Part shown: piece by piece, positions 1-7,937 of the stretch | Position numbering within the stretch: the first letter of the stretch is position 1 | Layout of the letters: every line of letters starts with the position of its first letter | Assembly: GCF_019797745.1 (NCBI RefSeq) | Contig: NZ_VOSI01000004.1 | Location: 335,328-399,327, forward strand | DNA from: Edaphocola aurantiacus | Lineage (GTDB): Bacteria; Bacteroidota; Bacteroidia; Chitinophagales; Chitinophagaceae | DNA length: 64,000 bases | Reading direction: 5' to 3' | The notes under the pieces: generated by a model | Seen by the model: only the letters and a program-made list of their open reading frames with translations | Database searches by the model: none | What the model was told of the DNA's origin: nothing | Translations under genes and position numbers: made by a program

Positions 1-1022
1 AGAAGCAAACCAGAAAAGGTATAAGCCTTCTCATTGAATGATTTTAAAATCAATCTTGTCTGTCCCAGTATTTTTTCTTGTTGCCTTAATGTTGCCTTAC
101 TGCTTGTAAATAGAAAGTCGGCCATTTTCTGAAATTGCAGACTTTCATATTCCAAATCCCTAATTGTTTTACGCTCAGTAGATGCAAAGAATTCATCGAA
201 GGAATAGTATTCATATAAATACTTTACATACTCACTGCATGATGGTTTAGGAATATTATATTCTAAATCAATAAACCTTCTTAAATACTCATCTGTGTTG
301 ATTTGCTCACTGCCATAAAAACCTCTTACCGAAGCAGCTAAATGAGTTTTGTCAATTGATAATACAAATGTGATTCCTGGTACAGAGAAGAAATGTTTCA
401 TCTGTTCTAATACCTCTACTGCATAGTGAGGCCTACATCTATCTAATTCATCTATAAAAAATACTATGGGACGAGGATTACCTGTTTTATCGATGAAATT
501 TTCCAATTGCGTCCTGAAGTCTATAATAGATTCTTTTTTTTGAGTATATTCCTTAATCTCCTCCTCAAAAATTTCAGTTGCTCCTTTTGTTGTATTTTCA
601 AGGGCATCCAACATTTCATCTGTATCCATATATCTTTTTAAAAATGCTTTTAATGCTGCCGGTAAAACATTTTTAGCCAATATGGCGCCCTTTTCCAGAA
701 CGTTCTTAAAAATAGCCTTATTATCTTTATTAGTTAGCTTATTCAATTCAGACATAATTGCAACCAGAGGATTGCTGTCAAAATCGTTTTCCCATGCATT
801 AAAGTATAAAGTATCAAACTCTTCATTGATAAGGGACTGCTGCCACATCTTTACAAAGGTAGTTTTGCCCGCGCCCCATTCATTGTTAACGGCTAATACA
901 AATCCATCAGAATAGACCTTTACTATATCTGTCAATACTATTGCATATTGTTCCCGTTTAAGTTTACAGTTTTGGAAAGGATTATCTTTCGGAATATCCG
1001 GAGTTTGATGCTTGATTTTCAT
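1..1022 (-). CDS. KAP family P-loop NTPase, C-terminal part beyond the window edge
   Basis: An open frame starts with ATG at 1022 and runs off the left edge, giving 340 residues. It carries a Walker A motif (WGAGKTT, residues 49-55), then the YFNAWEND segment near 73-80 that KAP NTPases have after their P loop, and a Walker B motif (VFFIDELDR, 187-195) followed by RPHYAVEVLEQMKHFF. These are hallmarks of the KAP/PifA family, whose members include the F-plasmid phage-exclusion protein PifA. No clear transmembrane insert is seen between the Walker motifs. Base composition is much more AT-rich than the genes to the right (19 G/C in the first 60 bases against 32 of 60 at 3541-3600), which suggests horizontal transfer. 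A defence role is inference only, because the partner genes lie outside the window. Confidence 0.88.
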   Translation of the reverse strand, partial: MKIKHQTPDIPKDNPFQNCKLKREQYAIVLTDIVKVYSDGFVLAVNNEWGAGKTTFVKMWQQSLINEEFDTLYFNAWENDFDSNPLVAIMSELNKLTNKDNKAIFKNVLEKGAILAKNVLPAALKAFLKRYMDTDEMLDALENTTKGATEIFEEEIKEYTQKKESIIDFRTQLENFIDKTGNPRPIVFFIDELDRCRPHYAVEVLEQMKHFFSVPGITFVLSIDKTHLAASVRGFYGSEQINTDEYLRRFIDLEYNIPKPSCSEYVKYLYEYYSFDEFFASTERKTIRDLEYESLQFQKMADFLFTSSKATLRQQEKILGQTRLILKSFNEKAYTFSGLL

Positions 1023-1370
1023 GATATTTCGTGATTTGTGTATTTTCTAAAGTAGCACGCATTTCTATGAAGATATAAATTTCTCACTTTACAATTTTTA
1101 CAAGTTAATCAAATCTTTCTGGTCTTAGTGTTCCGTAGGGCCACTAAGACTATTTAGTTTATCCCGATTGTATCGGGATGTATATTACTCCTGCCCCCTG
1201 CAATCGTGGCAGGAATGGTGCAGGCTTGAGTGCCCCGTCGAAATTATACAGGATCAATTGAACTGCGATCTTCCCGTAATTGCTGCGTTTTATCCGAAAT
1301 GATTGAGACTGTCGTATGTCTGTCGTTTGCATAAACATAAGAGGAGCCCAATGGGCTCCTTTTTCTATGA
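1023..1370. other. Intergenic region with a hairpin cluster, no supported gene
   Basis: About 350 bases without a convincing reading frame. Three perfect small inverted repeats lie in a row: GTCTTAGTG/CACTAAGAC at 1122-1150, ATCCCGAT/ATCGGGAT at 1161-1179 and CCTGCC/GGCAGG at 1190-1213. The rest up to 1340 shows nothing recognisable. It marks the composition change between the AT-rich NTPase gene and the core genes. Confidence 0.5.
1342..1365. terminator. Hairpin terminator downstream of the OstA-like gene
   Basis: AGGAGCCCA and TGGGCTCCT form a 9-bp stem at 1342-1360, followed on the plus strand by TTTTT. It lies just beyond the stop codon of the minus-strand gene. Its best U-tract is on the plus strand, so it may act mainly against plus-strand transcription or in both directions. 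Confidence 0.5.
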
Positions 1371-3479
1371 TTATTTTCTCTTTGTTTTCTTTTTGGGTTT
1401 ATTCACTTGCTCTGGTTTGGGTTTGGTATCTGTAGCATCCGGTTCTTTGTCGGCCTTTTTGCCCAGTATCTGTTCCCTTTGGAATGGAGTAGCATGTTCC
1501 AGTAACTCTTCCAGTGATTTCGGTCTTTCGGCTTCCCGCCATTTGAACCTGCTCAGGCGCAGACTTTGCGGATCCACCTGCATCATTGGGGTCATCGTTT
1601 GTTTGAAATCGGTCAGGTAATAGATCATTTTCACCTTACGCTCTTTAAACTGTATCCGCAACCTGTTGCTTGATGCCCTGGAAGCTCCTATATAAGCCTC
1701 TTCATCATCTTTAGGGAAATAAATCGTTTCTGCATTAGGGTAGGCTACAGCAGAGTCCAGTTCGTTGTTTACAAAAAAAGCATGAATCCGGTTACCCTGG
1801 ATCTGGTCATACATACCCGCTTTTTCCGGACCATTCTGCTGGATCACAATCGCATTTTTGGGCACATAGACTTCTTGTATCTTGCTGCTGTCCAGCAGGG
1901 CATAAATCGTATCGCCCAGTATCTGGCTCTTGCGACCCCATACCACTGGATTTTTGTAGAGGATCATTAATGAATCAGACTGTGCATAGCGTAAGCTGTC
2001 ACATTTGGCCTGAGCCGAATCGGCATATACTTTCACATGACGGTAGGCAATAAAATACCTCGGCTTATCGCCCTCTTTACCATCTCCGTTTTCAAAAACC
2101 TTTTGTGAAGCATTTTCTCCGATACGCTGCTTAGGTCTTTCCGGCCGTTCAGATGAGGTTTTCAGACTATCTGCTGCAGCGACCACCGTATCGGTATCTA
2201 CCAGTAAAGAGTCATCAGCAGCCACATTCATCTGTGGCAATTCCAATGCAGGCTCTTCCGGTATGTTCAGGCTGTCTGTTACAGGTTGTACCAGCAGACT
2301 GCCTTTCCCTTTCAAGTGAGCAGTGCTGTCCTTTCCTGTTAAGGATACAATACTATCCTTACCGGAAGGGTGGAATAGTAATTTAGTACTGTCCACTTCC
2401 ACACCTTGCTGCAGGGCATTGATCAGTTTGTCCAGCTGCAGTTTTGCCGTGTCTATAGGCCCGGCATCAGGTCTTTGCAGGTTGGCAATCGGTTCGCTGA
2501 ACACCGTATCTGCAATGATAAATATACTGTCCGCACCATCTTTCCGTTTCATGATCGGATGGTCCGTCGCCGTCATTTTCTCTGTAAGTTCATTATACAT
2601 GGCAAAGCCGCTGTATAAGGTTGTTTTCATGGAAGTATCGATCGCAACAACATTCCCGGTGGCTACAGCCCAGCCAGAGATACGGTTATACTTCAGGTCA
2701 TCGGCCTCAATAAACTGTGCATTATGGATGATGTTGGAGCGCCCTTTGAACTTCGCTATTTTATGCTCTGCATCATAGGTCCCGGCTTTGGCAACCAGGT
2801 AAGTATTGTCATTCTGTACAATGGATGGAGCAAAGAATTTTACCACACGGGTATCGGTATTATAGCCGATGTCCTCAGAGGTAACCGTATACTCCGGATC
2901 ATTCACCACAACATCCCCTTTAAAGCGTGCATCTTTTGTTTTCAGGTTATACTCGCCCGATTTGCTGGAGAGCAGGGTAGCTTCATTCTGTAAAGTACCG
3001 TTATGGTAGTATTTGCCCACTTTAGTGGCCAGGTTATAATCTACCTCATCAGACCATAAACTATTGCCTTTGCTGTCATTCAATACCACATCACCCTTCA
3101 TATACACGATCTTGGTACCACCGGTATATTTCAGGTAATCGGCGAATGCCTGTGTGCCATCGGCCTGTTCTATCGATACATTACCGAACGCTTCTGCCAC
3201 CTTTTGGTTCTGGTACAGGACTGCACTGTCACAATACAGGATATCACTGCCGTTACGCAGTTTTACATCGCCCACTATGCGGGTGATCTGTTCTGTGCCT
3301 TGCTTTACAATATCAGTATAGGTCGAATTCAGGATCTCGATAAAGGCTGTATTGCTATTCTTGGTCGTATCAGCGGCCGGTACCTGTTGCTGCGCAAAGG
3401 CATTGCTTGTAAGCAGCAGCAGACAGCATAAGGCCACGGTCTGCAGCCTCTTTATCTGAAAACAGAAGGTACCGGTCAT
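1371..3479 (-). CDS. OstA/LptA-like envelope protein
   Basis: Predicted 702-residue exported protein. The N-terminus has a signal peptide ending near TSNAFAQ. It is followed by repeated beta-rich segments such as GDVKLRNGSDILYCDSAVLY and GDVVVNDPEYTVTSEDIGYN, the pattern of the OstA/LptA jelly-roll family that binds lipopolysaccharide in the periplasm. The N-terminal half carries most of these repeats, the middle is Ser/Asp-rich, and the tail is strongly basic. A role in LPS transport or periplasmic bridging is inferred from the family. I prefer ATG 3479 to the upstream TTG at 3509, because the signal peptide starts directly after it and the TTG would overlap the preceding gene. It follows the Cys/Met enzyme by 22 bp, so the two are probably cotranscribed. 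Confidence 0.85.
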   Translation of the reverse strand: MTGTFCFQIKRLQTVALCCLLLLTSNAFAQQQVPAADTTKNSNTAFIEILNSTYTDIVKQGTEQITRIVGDVKLRNGSDILYCDSAVLYQNQKVAEAFGNVSIEQADGTQAFADYLKYTGGTKIVYMKGDVVLNDSKGNSLWSDEVDYNLATKVGKYYHNGTLQNEATLLSSKSGEYNLKTKDARFKGDVVVNDPEYTVTSEDIGYNTDTRVVKFFAPSIVQNDNTYLVAKAGTYDAEHKIAKFKGRSNIIHNAQFIEADDLKYNRISGWAVATGNVVAIDTSMKTTLYSGFAMYNELTEKMTATDHPIMKRKDGADSIFIIADTVFSEPIANLQRPDAGPIDTAKLQLDKLINALQQGVEVDSTKLLFHPSGKDSIVSLTGKDSTAHLKGKGSLLVQPVTDSLNIPEEPALELPQMNVAADDSLLVDTDTVVAAADSLKTSSERPERPKQRIGENASQKVFENGDGKEGDKPRYFIAYRHVKVYADSAQAKCDSLRYAQSDSLMILYKNPVVWGRKSQILGDTIYALLDSSKIQEVYVPKNAIVIQQNGPEKAGMYDQIQGNRIHAFFVNNELDSAVAYPNAETIYFPKDDEEAYIGASRASSNRLRIQFKERKVKMIYYLTDFKQTMTPMMQVDPQSLRLSRFKWREAERPKSLEELLEHATPFQREQILGKKADKEPDATDTKPKPEQVNKPKKKTKRK

Positions 3480-3490
3480 GTGCCGGTACC
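3468..3490 (-). promoter_or_regulatory. Inverted repeat enclosing the OstA-like start codon
   Basis: GGTACCGG (3468-3475) and CCGGTACC (3483-3490) form a perfect 8-bp stem. The 7-nt loop, CACATGA on the coding strand, contains the preferred start codon at 3479. The hairpin could gate translation initiation; function is inference. Confidence 0.5.
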
Positions 3491-3501
3491 ATAAATTATG
3501 T

Positions 3502-4659
3502 TTATCCAATAGCCTGGTTTAAGTCATTGATAATATCTTCCACATCTTCAATACCCGTGCTCAGGCGGATCAGTCCGTCGGAAAGACCATTCTTGATGCG
3601 CTCTTCACGAGGAATAGAAGCATGTGTCATCGTAGCCGGATGGTTGATCAGTGATTCTACACCACCAAGGCTTTCTGCCAGGGCGATCAGTTTTGTCGAG
3701 GTCAGCATACGTTTTACGTTTTCAGCGCTGTCATCTTTCAGTTCGAAACTGATCATGCCGCCGAAATTGCGCATTTGTTTTTTTGCAACCTCATGTCCCG
3801 GATGGTCTTCAAATCCGGCCCAGTACACCTTAGCTACCTTAGGATGGTTGCGCAGGAAGTGTGCTACTTTCGCGCCGTTCTCACAGTGGCGATCCATGCG
3901 TACGTGCAGGGTTTTGATCCCTCTCAACACCAGGAAACAGTCCTGCGGTCCCGGTACGGCACCCGCACTCTTCTGGATAAAGAACAGATCATCTCTCAGT
4001 TGCTTATCATTCACGATCAGCGCACCCAGGATTACATCACTGTGACCACCCAGGTATTTGGTTGCAGAGTGCATCACGATATCAGCACCCAGATCCAGAG
4101 GATTCTGCAGGTAAGGAGAGGCAAAAGTATTGTCTACACATAATAAAACATTAGCCGCTTTGGATATCGCTGCTATCGCCGCAATGTCGGTAATGTTCAT
4201 CAGTGGATTGGTCGGAGTTTCGGTCCAGATCAGTTTGGTATTGCTGTTGATGGCTTTGCGGATATTCTCCGGGTCCTTCATATCTACATAATGAAAGCGG
4301 ATGCCGAATTTGACAAACAGCTTTTCAAATAAACGATAGGTACCACCGTACATATCGTTTGCCGCAATTACTTCATCACCGGGATTGAGCAGGCGTATAA
4401 CCGCATCTGTTGCCGCAACACCGCTACCGAATGCCAGGCCGTACTGTCCGTGTTCGATACCGGCCAGTGCATTTTCCAGCGCCTGACGGGTCGGATTACC
4501 TGCACGTGAATAGTCAAATCCTTTATGCTCATCAGGAGCATCCTGTACATAAGTTGAGGTCTGGAAGATCGGGGTCATAATAGCTCCGGTGCTCGGGTCC
4601 GGTTCTACGCCGGCATGGATCAGGTTAGTACCGATACCATAAGAAGTATGATTGCTCAT
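3502..4659 (-). CDS. PLP-dependent trans-sulfuration enzyme (cystathionine gamma-synthase/lyase family)
   Basis: A 385-residue protein of normal length for the Cys/Met-metabolism PLP family. YSRAGNPTRQALENALAGIE (50-69) is the conserved N-terminal substrate and PLP region, and HSATKYLGGHSD (197-208) holds the Schiff-base lysine K201. VPGPQDCFLVLRGIKTL and the C-terminal SLGGVESLINHPATMTH segment are also typical. Family members interconvert homoserine esters, cystathionine, cysteine and methionine in the cytoplasm. Sequence alone does not separate cystathionine gamma-synthase from gamma-lyase, so no symbol is given. A CAAAATTA on the plus strand at 4740-4747 reads TAATTTTG on the minus strand, a plausible -7 box 81 bp upstream. 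It is followed by the OstA-like gene. Confidence 0.93.
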   Translation of the reverse strand: MSNHTSYGIGTNLIHAGVEPDPSTGAIMTPIFQTSTYVQDAPDEHKGFDYSRAGNPTRQALENALAGIEHGQYGLAFGSGVAATDAVIRLLNPGDEVIAANDMYGGTYRLFEKLFVKFGIRFHYVDMKDPENIRKAINSNTKLIWTETPTNPLMNITDIAAIAAISKAANVLLCVDNTFASPYLQNPLDLGADIVMHSATKYLGGHSDVILGALIVNDKQLRDDLFFIQKSAGAVPGPQDCFLVLRGIKTLHVRMDRHCENGAKVAHFLRNHPKVAKVYWAGFEDHPGHEVAKKQMRNFGGMISFELKDDSAENVKRMLTSTKLIALAESLGGVESLINHPATMTHASIPREERIKNGLSDGLIRLSTGIEDVEDIINDLNQAIG

Positions 4660-4739
4660 ATAATTTCAGATAAGTATTTTAATCAGATGAATAAACGTAA
4701 AAACTCCGTATTTCCTGATACAGGAATGCGAAAGCAGCC

Positions 4740-4747
4740 CAAAATTA
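4740..4747 (-). promoter_or_regulatory. Candidate -7 box for the Cys/Met enzyme operon
   Basis: Minus-strand TAATTTTG matches the Bacteroidota -7 consensus TAnnTTTG. No clear TTG -33 box is seen at the usual distance. Confidence 0.35.
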
Positions 4748-4813
4748 GGCCAAATGATTATGATGGAAAAATAAGAGGGGCTAAAATTATGTTGTGTTCT
4801 TCATACAAGTGCC

Positions 4814-5323
4814 TTATCTGCGTTGCAGGTATAGCCTTTTGAGGTGCCGGCGATATACCAGGCATACAAGCAGGACACAGGCCATCAGGGTAATATGGTT
4901 AATATCAGACACCAGGCAATGACCATTGTATATAGATCCGGAAAATTCTTTCCAGTGCCAGGGAAAGTAAGGGCTGTGTGTAGGCATACCGATATGTGTA
5001 CGCTTGTTGATGATCTGCGGAGCCAGGTCGATCAGGTCGGGTAGTACGCTGCCGAGGAAGGCCGAAAAGATGATGAAGCGATAGCGGCCGCTGGCGAACA
5101 AAAGATTGAGTAAAATAATGATCAGACCCAGACTCGCGTCCAGTGCTGCCGGTACGGGGTAGCAGTGAGGTATATAATCCAGGATACCATGTGTGATGAT
5201 GCCCAGTGAGAGACATAACAGACCGAAGCCGGCCTGTTGTACAGGTCGGGGGTTACGGGGTATATGCTGGGCACATAGAGCAATAATTCCTATAGCAGCG
5301 CCGGTATGGAAGAGGATATTCAT
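4814..5323 (-). CDS. Polytopic membrane protein, possible YdjM-like hydrolase relative
   Basis: A 169-residue, very hydrophobic protein with four or five predicted membrane segments. Acidic and histidine motifs sit at membrane edges: ITHGILDYIPH near 43-53 and LGSVLPDLIDLAPQ near 91-104. His/Asp placement of this kind recalls the membrane-bound metal-dependent hydrolase (YdjM/DUF457) group, but the match is weak and I do not assign a function. It starts with ATG 20 bp after the MarC gene and is the last gene of the 6753-4814 operon. Confidence 0.75.
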   Translation of the reverse strand: MNILFHTGAAIGIIALCAQHIPRNPRPVQQAGFGLLCLSLGIITHGILDYIPHCYPVPAALDASLGLIIILLNLLFASGRYRFIIFSAFLGSVLPDLIDLAPQIINKRTHIGMPTHSPYFPWHWKEFSGSIYNGHCLVSDINHITLMACVLLVCLVYRRHLKRLYLQRR

Positions 5324-5343
5324 ACGGTAGCCAGGTATTTTGT

Positions 5344-5928
5344 TTATAAATGCATGTTTTCTCTGAATATCTTCACGGCAATAGCAATCAGGATTACCCC
5401 AAAGAATTTACGGATCACCAGGATACCCGCAGGTCCCAGCAGTTTTTCCATAGCATTGAGTGAACGGATAATGACAAAAATAATCACCAGGTTCACCAGG
5501 ATGCCGATCAGGACATTATACTGGTGATATGCAGATTTCAGAGAAAGAATAGTGGTTAAGGTGCCCGATCCTGCAATCAGGGGAAAGGCAATAGGGACAA
5601 TACTACCGGTCTTGGCCGAGCCGCCGTCCGGTTTGAAGAATTCTATACCCAGGATCATCTCCAGACCCAGGATAAAGATAATGATCGAACCCGCTATCGC
5701 GAAAGAAGAGACATCCAGTCCCATAAACTTCAGGATATCATTGCCCGCCAGGAAGAAAAGAATCATTAATGCACCGGAGACAACCGTTGCCGTCAATGCA
5801 CTGATATCGCCCATCTTTTTCTTAATACCGATCAGTACCGGTATAGATCCGAGTATATCGATCACGGCAAATAGCGTAATCGATATGGTGACAATTTCAT
5901 TGATATTAATCTGGCCGAATTCGTTCAT
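5344..5928 (-). CDS. MarC family integral membrane protein
   Basis: A 194-residue protein with six predicted membrane helices in the MarC/YhgN arrangement. It has an N-terminal ITLFAVIDILGSIPVL helix, a central SIIIFILGLEMILG helix, the conserved SIVPIAFPLIAGSGTLTTI segment near 108-126, and a C-terminal helix pair with FFGVILIAIAVKI. The family resembles small-molecule transporters, but the substrate is unknown; MarC itself turned out not to be required for multiple antibiotic resistance. It lies 18 bp after the propeller-like gene and 20 bp before the next membrane protein, so all three are probably one transcript. Confidence 0.9.
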   Translation of the reverse strand: MNEFGQININEIVTISITLFAVIDILGSIPVLIGIKKKMGDISALTATVVSGALMILFFLAGNDILKFMGLDVSSFAIAGSIIIFILGLEMILGIEFFKPDGGSAKTGSIVPIAFPLIAGSGTLTTILSLKSAYHQYNVLIGILVNLVIIFVIIRSLNAMEKLLGPAGILVIRKFFGVILIAIAVKIFRENMHL

Positions 5929-5946
5929 AGCGCAAAAATGATGATT

Positions 5947-6753
5947 TTAATTGTGTATTGTCCTGAATATTTGAAGTTTGTGGGTAAATAAGTAGTAAAT
6001 CCGCTCTTTTTCGATCCGGGCCATGATAAATTCCGGATCATCGGGTAGGGGAAGGGTCTGCTCCTTCATGATATTCAGATCATAACTAATCCATTTTTGT
6101 TGGGTGCTGTATACCAATGTATGATCGAATACCTGTAATTGTTTCACATGGAACAAATCCATATTTGTAAGTATGGTAGCATACTGGTCAAAGACAAAAA
6201 TACCCTTTGCAGTGTCTACGGTATAGATCTTACGGTCACGGTCCAGTATCTGTACCGGAAAGAGTACATCTCCGGTGGCAGAGCGCAGGTCATCGCTTTG
6301 CTGCATTACATTCAGCTGCTCGTCAATTTTTTGCAGCTTCGCCAGTTGCACATCATATACCCATATATTGCCATCCCTGGCCATGCCGGCAGCGGTGGGC
6401 TGAAAAAGGTTCAGTTTCTTCAGGTCCATCTCATTCTTAGGGCTGAGCATACGGTCCAGGAAGGTTATTTTACCATATTCGGGATAGAAAAGCAGGAGTT
6501 TGAGGGGGTTACTGGCATCAACAGTGGCCAGATCACCATTCTGTATGCTGCGGTAATTGCCCAGGCTGTCTCCGTTGAGGCTATATTTTACAAGGCTGTT
6601 GTCTTTGAAGATGATGTATACATTACCCAGTTCATCGGTAGTCATACTCTTTGCGGCACTGTTCAGCGGCTTTTGGTACAAAAGCTCCTGGGCAGATGAG
6701 ATGCCGGAAACGAACAGCAGTAAAAAGCAAATGCAGAAAAGGTACATGCGCAT
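5947..6753 (-). CDS. Secreted beta-propeller-like protein of unknown function
   Basis: Predicted 268-residue exported protein. Starting at the ATG at 6753 gives a clean signal peptide (LFCICFLLLFVSGISSAQ) that a longer frame from 6801 would bury behind an odd leader. The mature part has repeated short strands with turn residues, for example DELGNVYIIFKDNSLVKYSL, ARDGNIWVYDVQLAKLQKI and DRDRKIYTVDTAKGIFVFD, about 40-50 residues apart, as in NHL or six-bladed propellers. No catalytic motif is visible. It is the first gene of a minus-strand operon with marC, and divergent from the MORN-like gene. Confidence 0.72.
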   Translation of the reverse strand: MRMYLFCICFLLLFVSGISSAQELLYQKPLNSAAKSMTTDELGNVYIIFKDNSLVKYSLNGDSLGNYRSIQNGDLATVDASNPLKLLLFYPEYGKITFLDRMLSPKNEMDLKKLNLFQPTAAGMARDGNIWVYDVQLAKLQKIDEQLNVMQQSDDLRSATGDVLFPVQILDRDRKIYTVDTAKGIFVFDQYATILTNMDLFHVKQLQVFDHTLVYSTQQKWISYDLNIMKEQTLPLPDDPEFIMARIEKERIYYLFTHKLQIFRTIHN

Positions 6754-6856
6754 AGAGAAAGGCCGTAAAAATAAGGTTTCACAATAGCTTATACACAGCA
6801 TAACCTAAAATTACGTTATTTTGGCATAAGAATAAAGTGAATTTACAAATTAGAGC

Positions 6857-7528
6857 ATGAAAAAAGCGCAACAAATATTACTGGGTACAGTACTGATGAT
6901 GATTGGTTTGAACGCACTGCCACTGTCCCTGAATGCACAACAGACCAAAGAGACGAAGACGACTAGTGAAGATAACCTGAACAAGAAAGATAAACTGGGT
7001 AAGAAGCAAGGCATGTGGTTTTTTAATATGCCGGAACAGTTTGGTGATCCCTCCTATATGGAGTTCGGTACTTATAAAGATGATCTGAAGAGCGGACTGT
7101 GGTATAAACTCAGCCAGGAGCGTCAGCTGATCTCTATTGAAACATTTAAACAAGGCGTGCTGGATGGACAGGCACAGTATTTTGACGAAGGCAGGTTGTA
7201 CTGCATCGGACATTACAGAGGTATATATTCCAAGTATGCATACGATACTTTTATGGTGACCAACCCGGTTACCCTGAATGATACGATGGTGATCATTTCA
7301 TCCGACAGGGGATATACCAAGCATGGATTATGGCGTTATTACAATCCTGTAACCGGTCATCTGGTAAAAGAAGAAGAGTACCAGGTCGATTTGTTATTAA
7401 GAGAAGAAGAGTTTACAGAACCCGCTCCCAGAGCCACTCCTGAGCGACCTAAACTACCGCATGAAGGCGGTAAACACAAGGGTTGGGATGCCGGAAAAGC
7501 AAGCTCAAAAAAATCTTTGATAAAATAA
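6857..7528 (+). CDS. Secreted MORN-like repeat protein
   Basis: A 223-residue protein with a signal peptide (about 1-28, ending near SLNAQ). The mature region holds repeated G-x-Y/W-x-x-G-x-W/Y units: FGTYKDDLKSGLWYKLS, FKQGVLDGQAQYFDEGRLY and GYTKHGLWRYYNPVTGHLV. These resemble MORN or YwqK-type repeats, which usually mediate protein or membrane contacts. The C-terminus, from about residue 195, is basic and Lys/Gly-rich. No enzymatic motif is seen, and the function is unknown. It is divergent from the propeller gene, with 103 bp between start codons, and is followed by the tRNA-Glu pair. Confidence 0.78.
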   Translation: MKKAQQILLGTVLMMIGLNALPLSLNAQQTKETKTTSEDNLNKKDKLGKKQGMWFFNMPEQFGDPSYMEFGTYKDDLKSGLWYKLSQERQLISIETFKQGVLDGQAQYFDEGRLYCIGHYRGIYSKYAYDTFMVTNPVTLNDTMVIISSDRGYTKHGLWRYYNPVTGHLVKEEEYQVDLLLREEEFTEPAPRATPERPKLPHEGGKHKGWDAGKASSKKSLIK

Positions 7529-7529
7529 T

Positions 7530-7560
7530 TTGGTAAATCAAAAAAAGGGTTCTACCTTTG
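7530..7560 (+). promoter_or_regulatory. Promoter of the tRNA-Glu pair
   Basis: TTG at 7530-7532, a 20-bp spacer, and TACCTTTG at 7553-7560 match the Bacteroidota -33/-7 consensus. The first tRNA begins 31 bp further on. Confidence 0.8.
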
Positions 7561-7590
7561 CAATCCCAAAACGATTAAACAACAACAATT

Positions 7591-7662
7591 GCCGCGTTGG
7601 TCAAGGGGTTAAGACGCCTCCCTTTCACGGAGGAATCACGGGTTCGATTCCCGTACGTGGTA
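7591..7662 (+). tRNA. tRNA-Glu (TTC), copy 1
   Basis: A full cloverleaf can be drawn. The acceptor GCCGCGT pairs with ACGTGGT, the anticodon stem is CCTCC/GGAGG with loop CTTTCAC (anticodon TTC at 7624-7626), and the T arm is ACGGG-TTCGATT-CCCGT. The discriminator base is A7662. The next three bases happen to be CCA, so this copy may have its 3' CCA encoded. Confidence 0.97.
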
Positions 7663-7692
7663 CCAGAGTTTTTTAAATTGTTAATCGTTTTT

Positions 7693-7764
7693 GCCGCGTT
7701 GGTCAAGGGGTTAAGACGCCTCCCTTTCACGGAGGAATCACGGGTTCGATTCCCGTACGTGGTA
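7693..7764 (+). tRNA. tRNA-Glu (TTC), copy 2
   Basis: Identical in sequence to copy 1 and offset by 102 bp, with the anticodon TTC at 7726-7728. It is followed by CAT rather than CCA, so its 3' end must be added enzymatically. It shares the promoter of copy 1 and ends at the terminator at 7769. Confidence 0.97.
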
Positions 7765-7768
7765 CATC

Positions 7769-7802
7769 ACGCAAAAGAAATTTATTTCTTTTGCGTTTTT
7801 TT
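7769..7802 (+). terminator. Terminator of the tRNA-Glu transcript
   Basis: ACGCAAAAGAAA (7769-7780) pairs perfectly with TTTCTTTTGCGT (7785-7796), followed by a run of T. Confidence 0.9.
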
Positions 7803-7874
7803 ATGTCCTTACTTTTTCGACCAGTAATGCACTGATATTCTTGTCGTCGATTGATCCGGAAACTAAACTAATAT

Positions 7875-7920
7875 AAAAGATAACTGCCCTGGGGTTTTTT
7901 CCCCGGGGCAGTTATCTTTT
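7875..7920. terminator. Long bidirectional terminator
   Basis: AAAAGATAACTGCCC at the left pairs with GGGCAGTTATCTTTT at the right, around an inner GGGG/CCCC stem and a T6 loop. It lies 18 bp beyond the stop of the minus-strand adhesin gene and works as a terminator in either direction. Confidence 0.85.
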
Positions 7921-7937
7921 ACAGGTACTGATTTTCT

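Noticed and set aside
1225-1370. Possible gene remnant before the OstA-like terminator.
   Set aside because: Frames are short, interrupted and show no recognisable motif.
3480-3509. TTG start at 3509 for the OstA-like gene.
   Set aside because: It overlaps the upstream stop and adds residues before a complete signal peptide that starts at ATG 3479.
7597-7827. 76-residue frame across the two tRNA-Glu genes.
   Set aside because: The repeated protein segment is only the translation of two identical tRNA genes.
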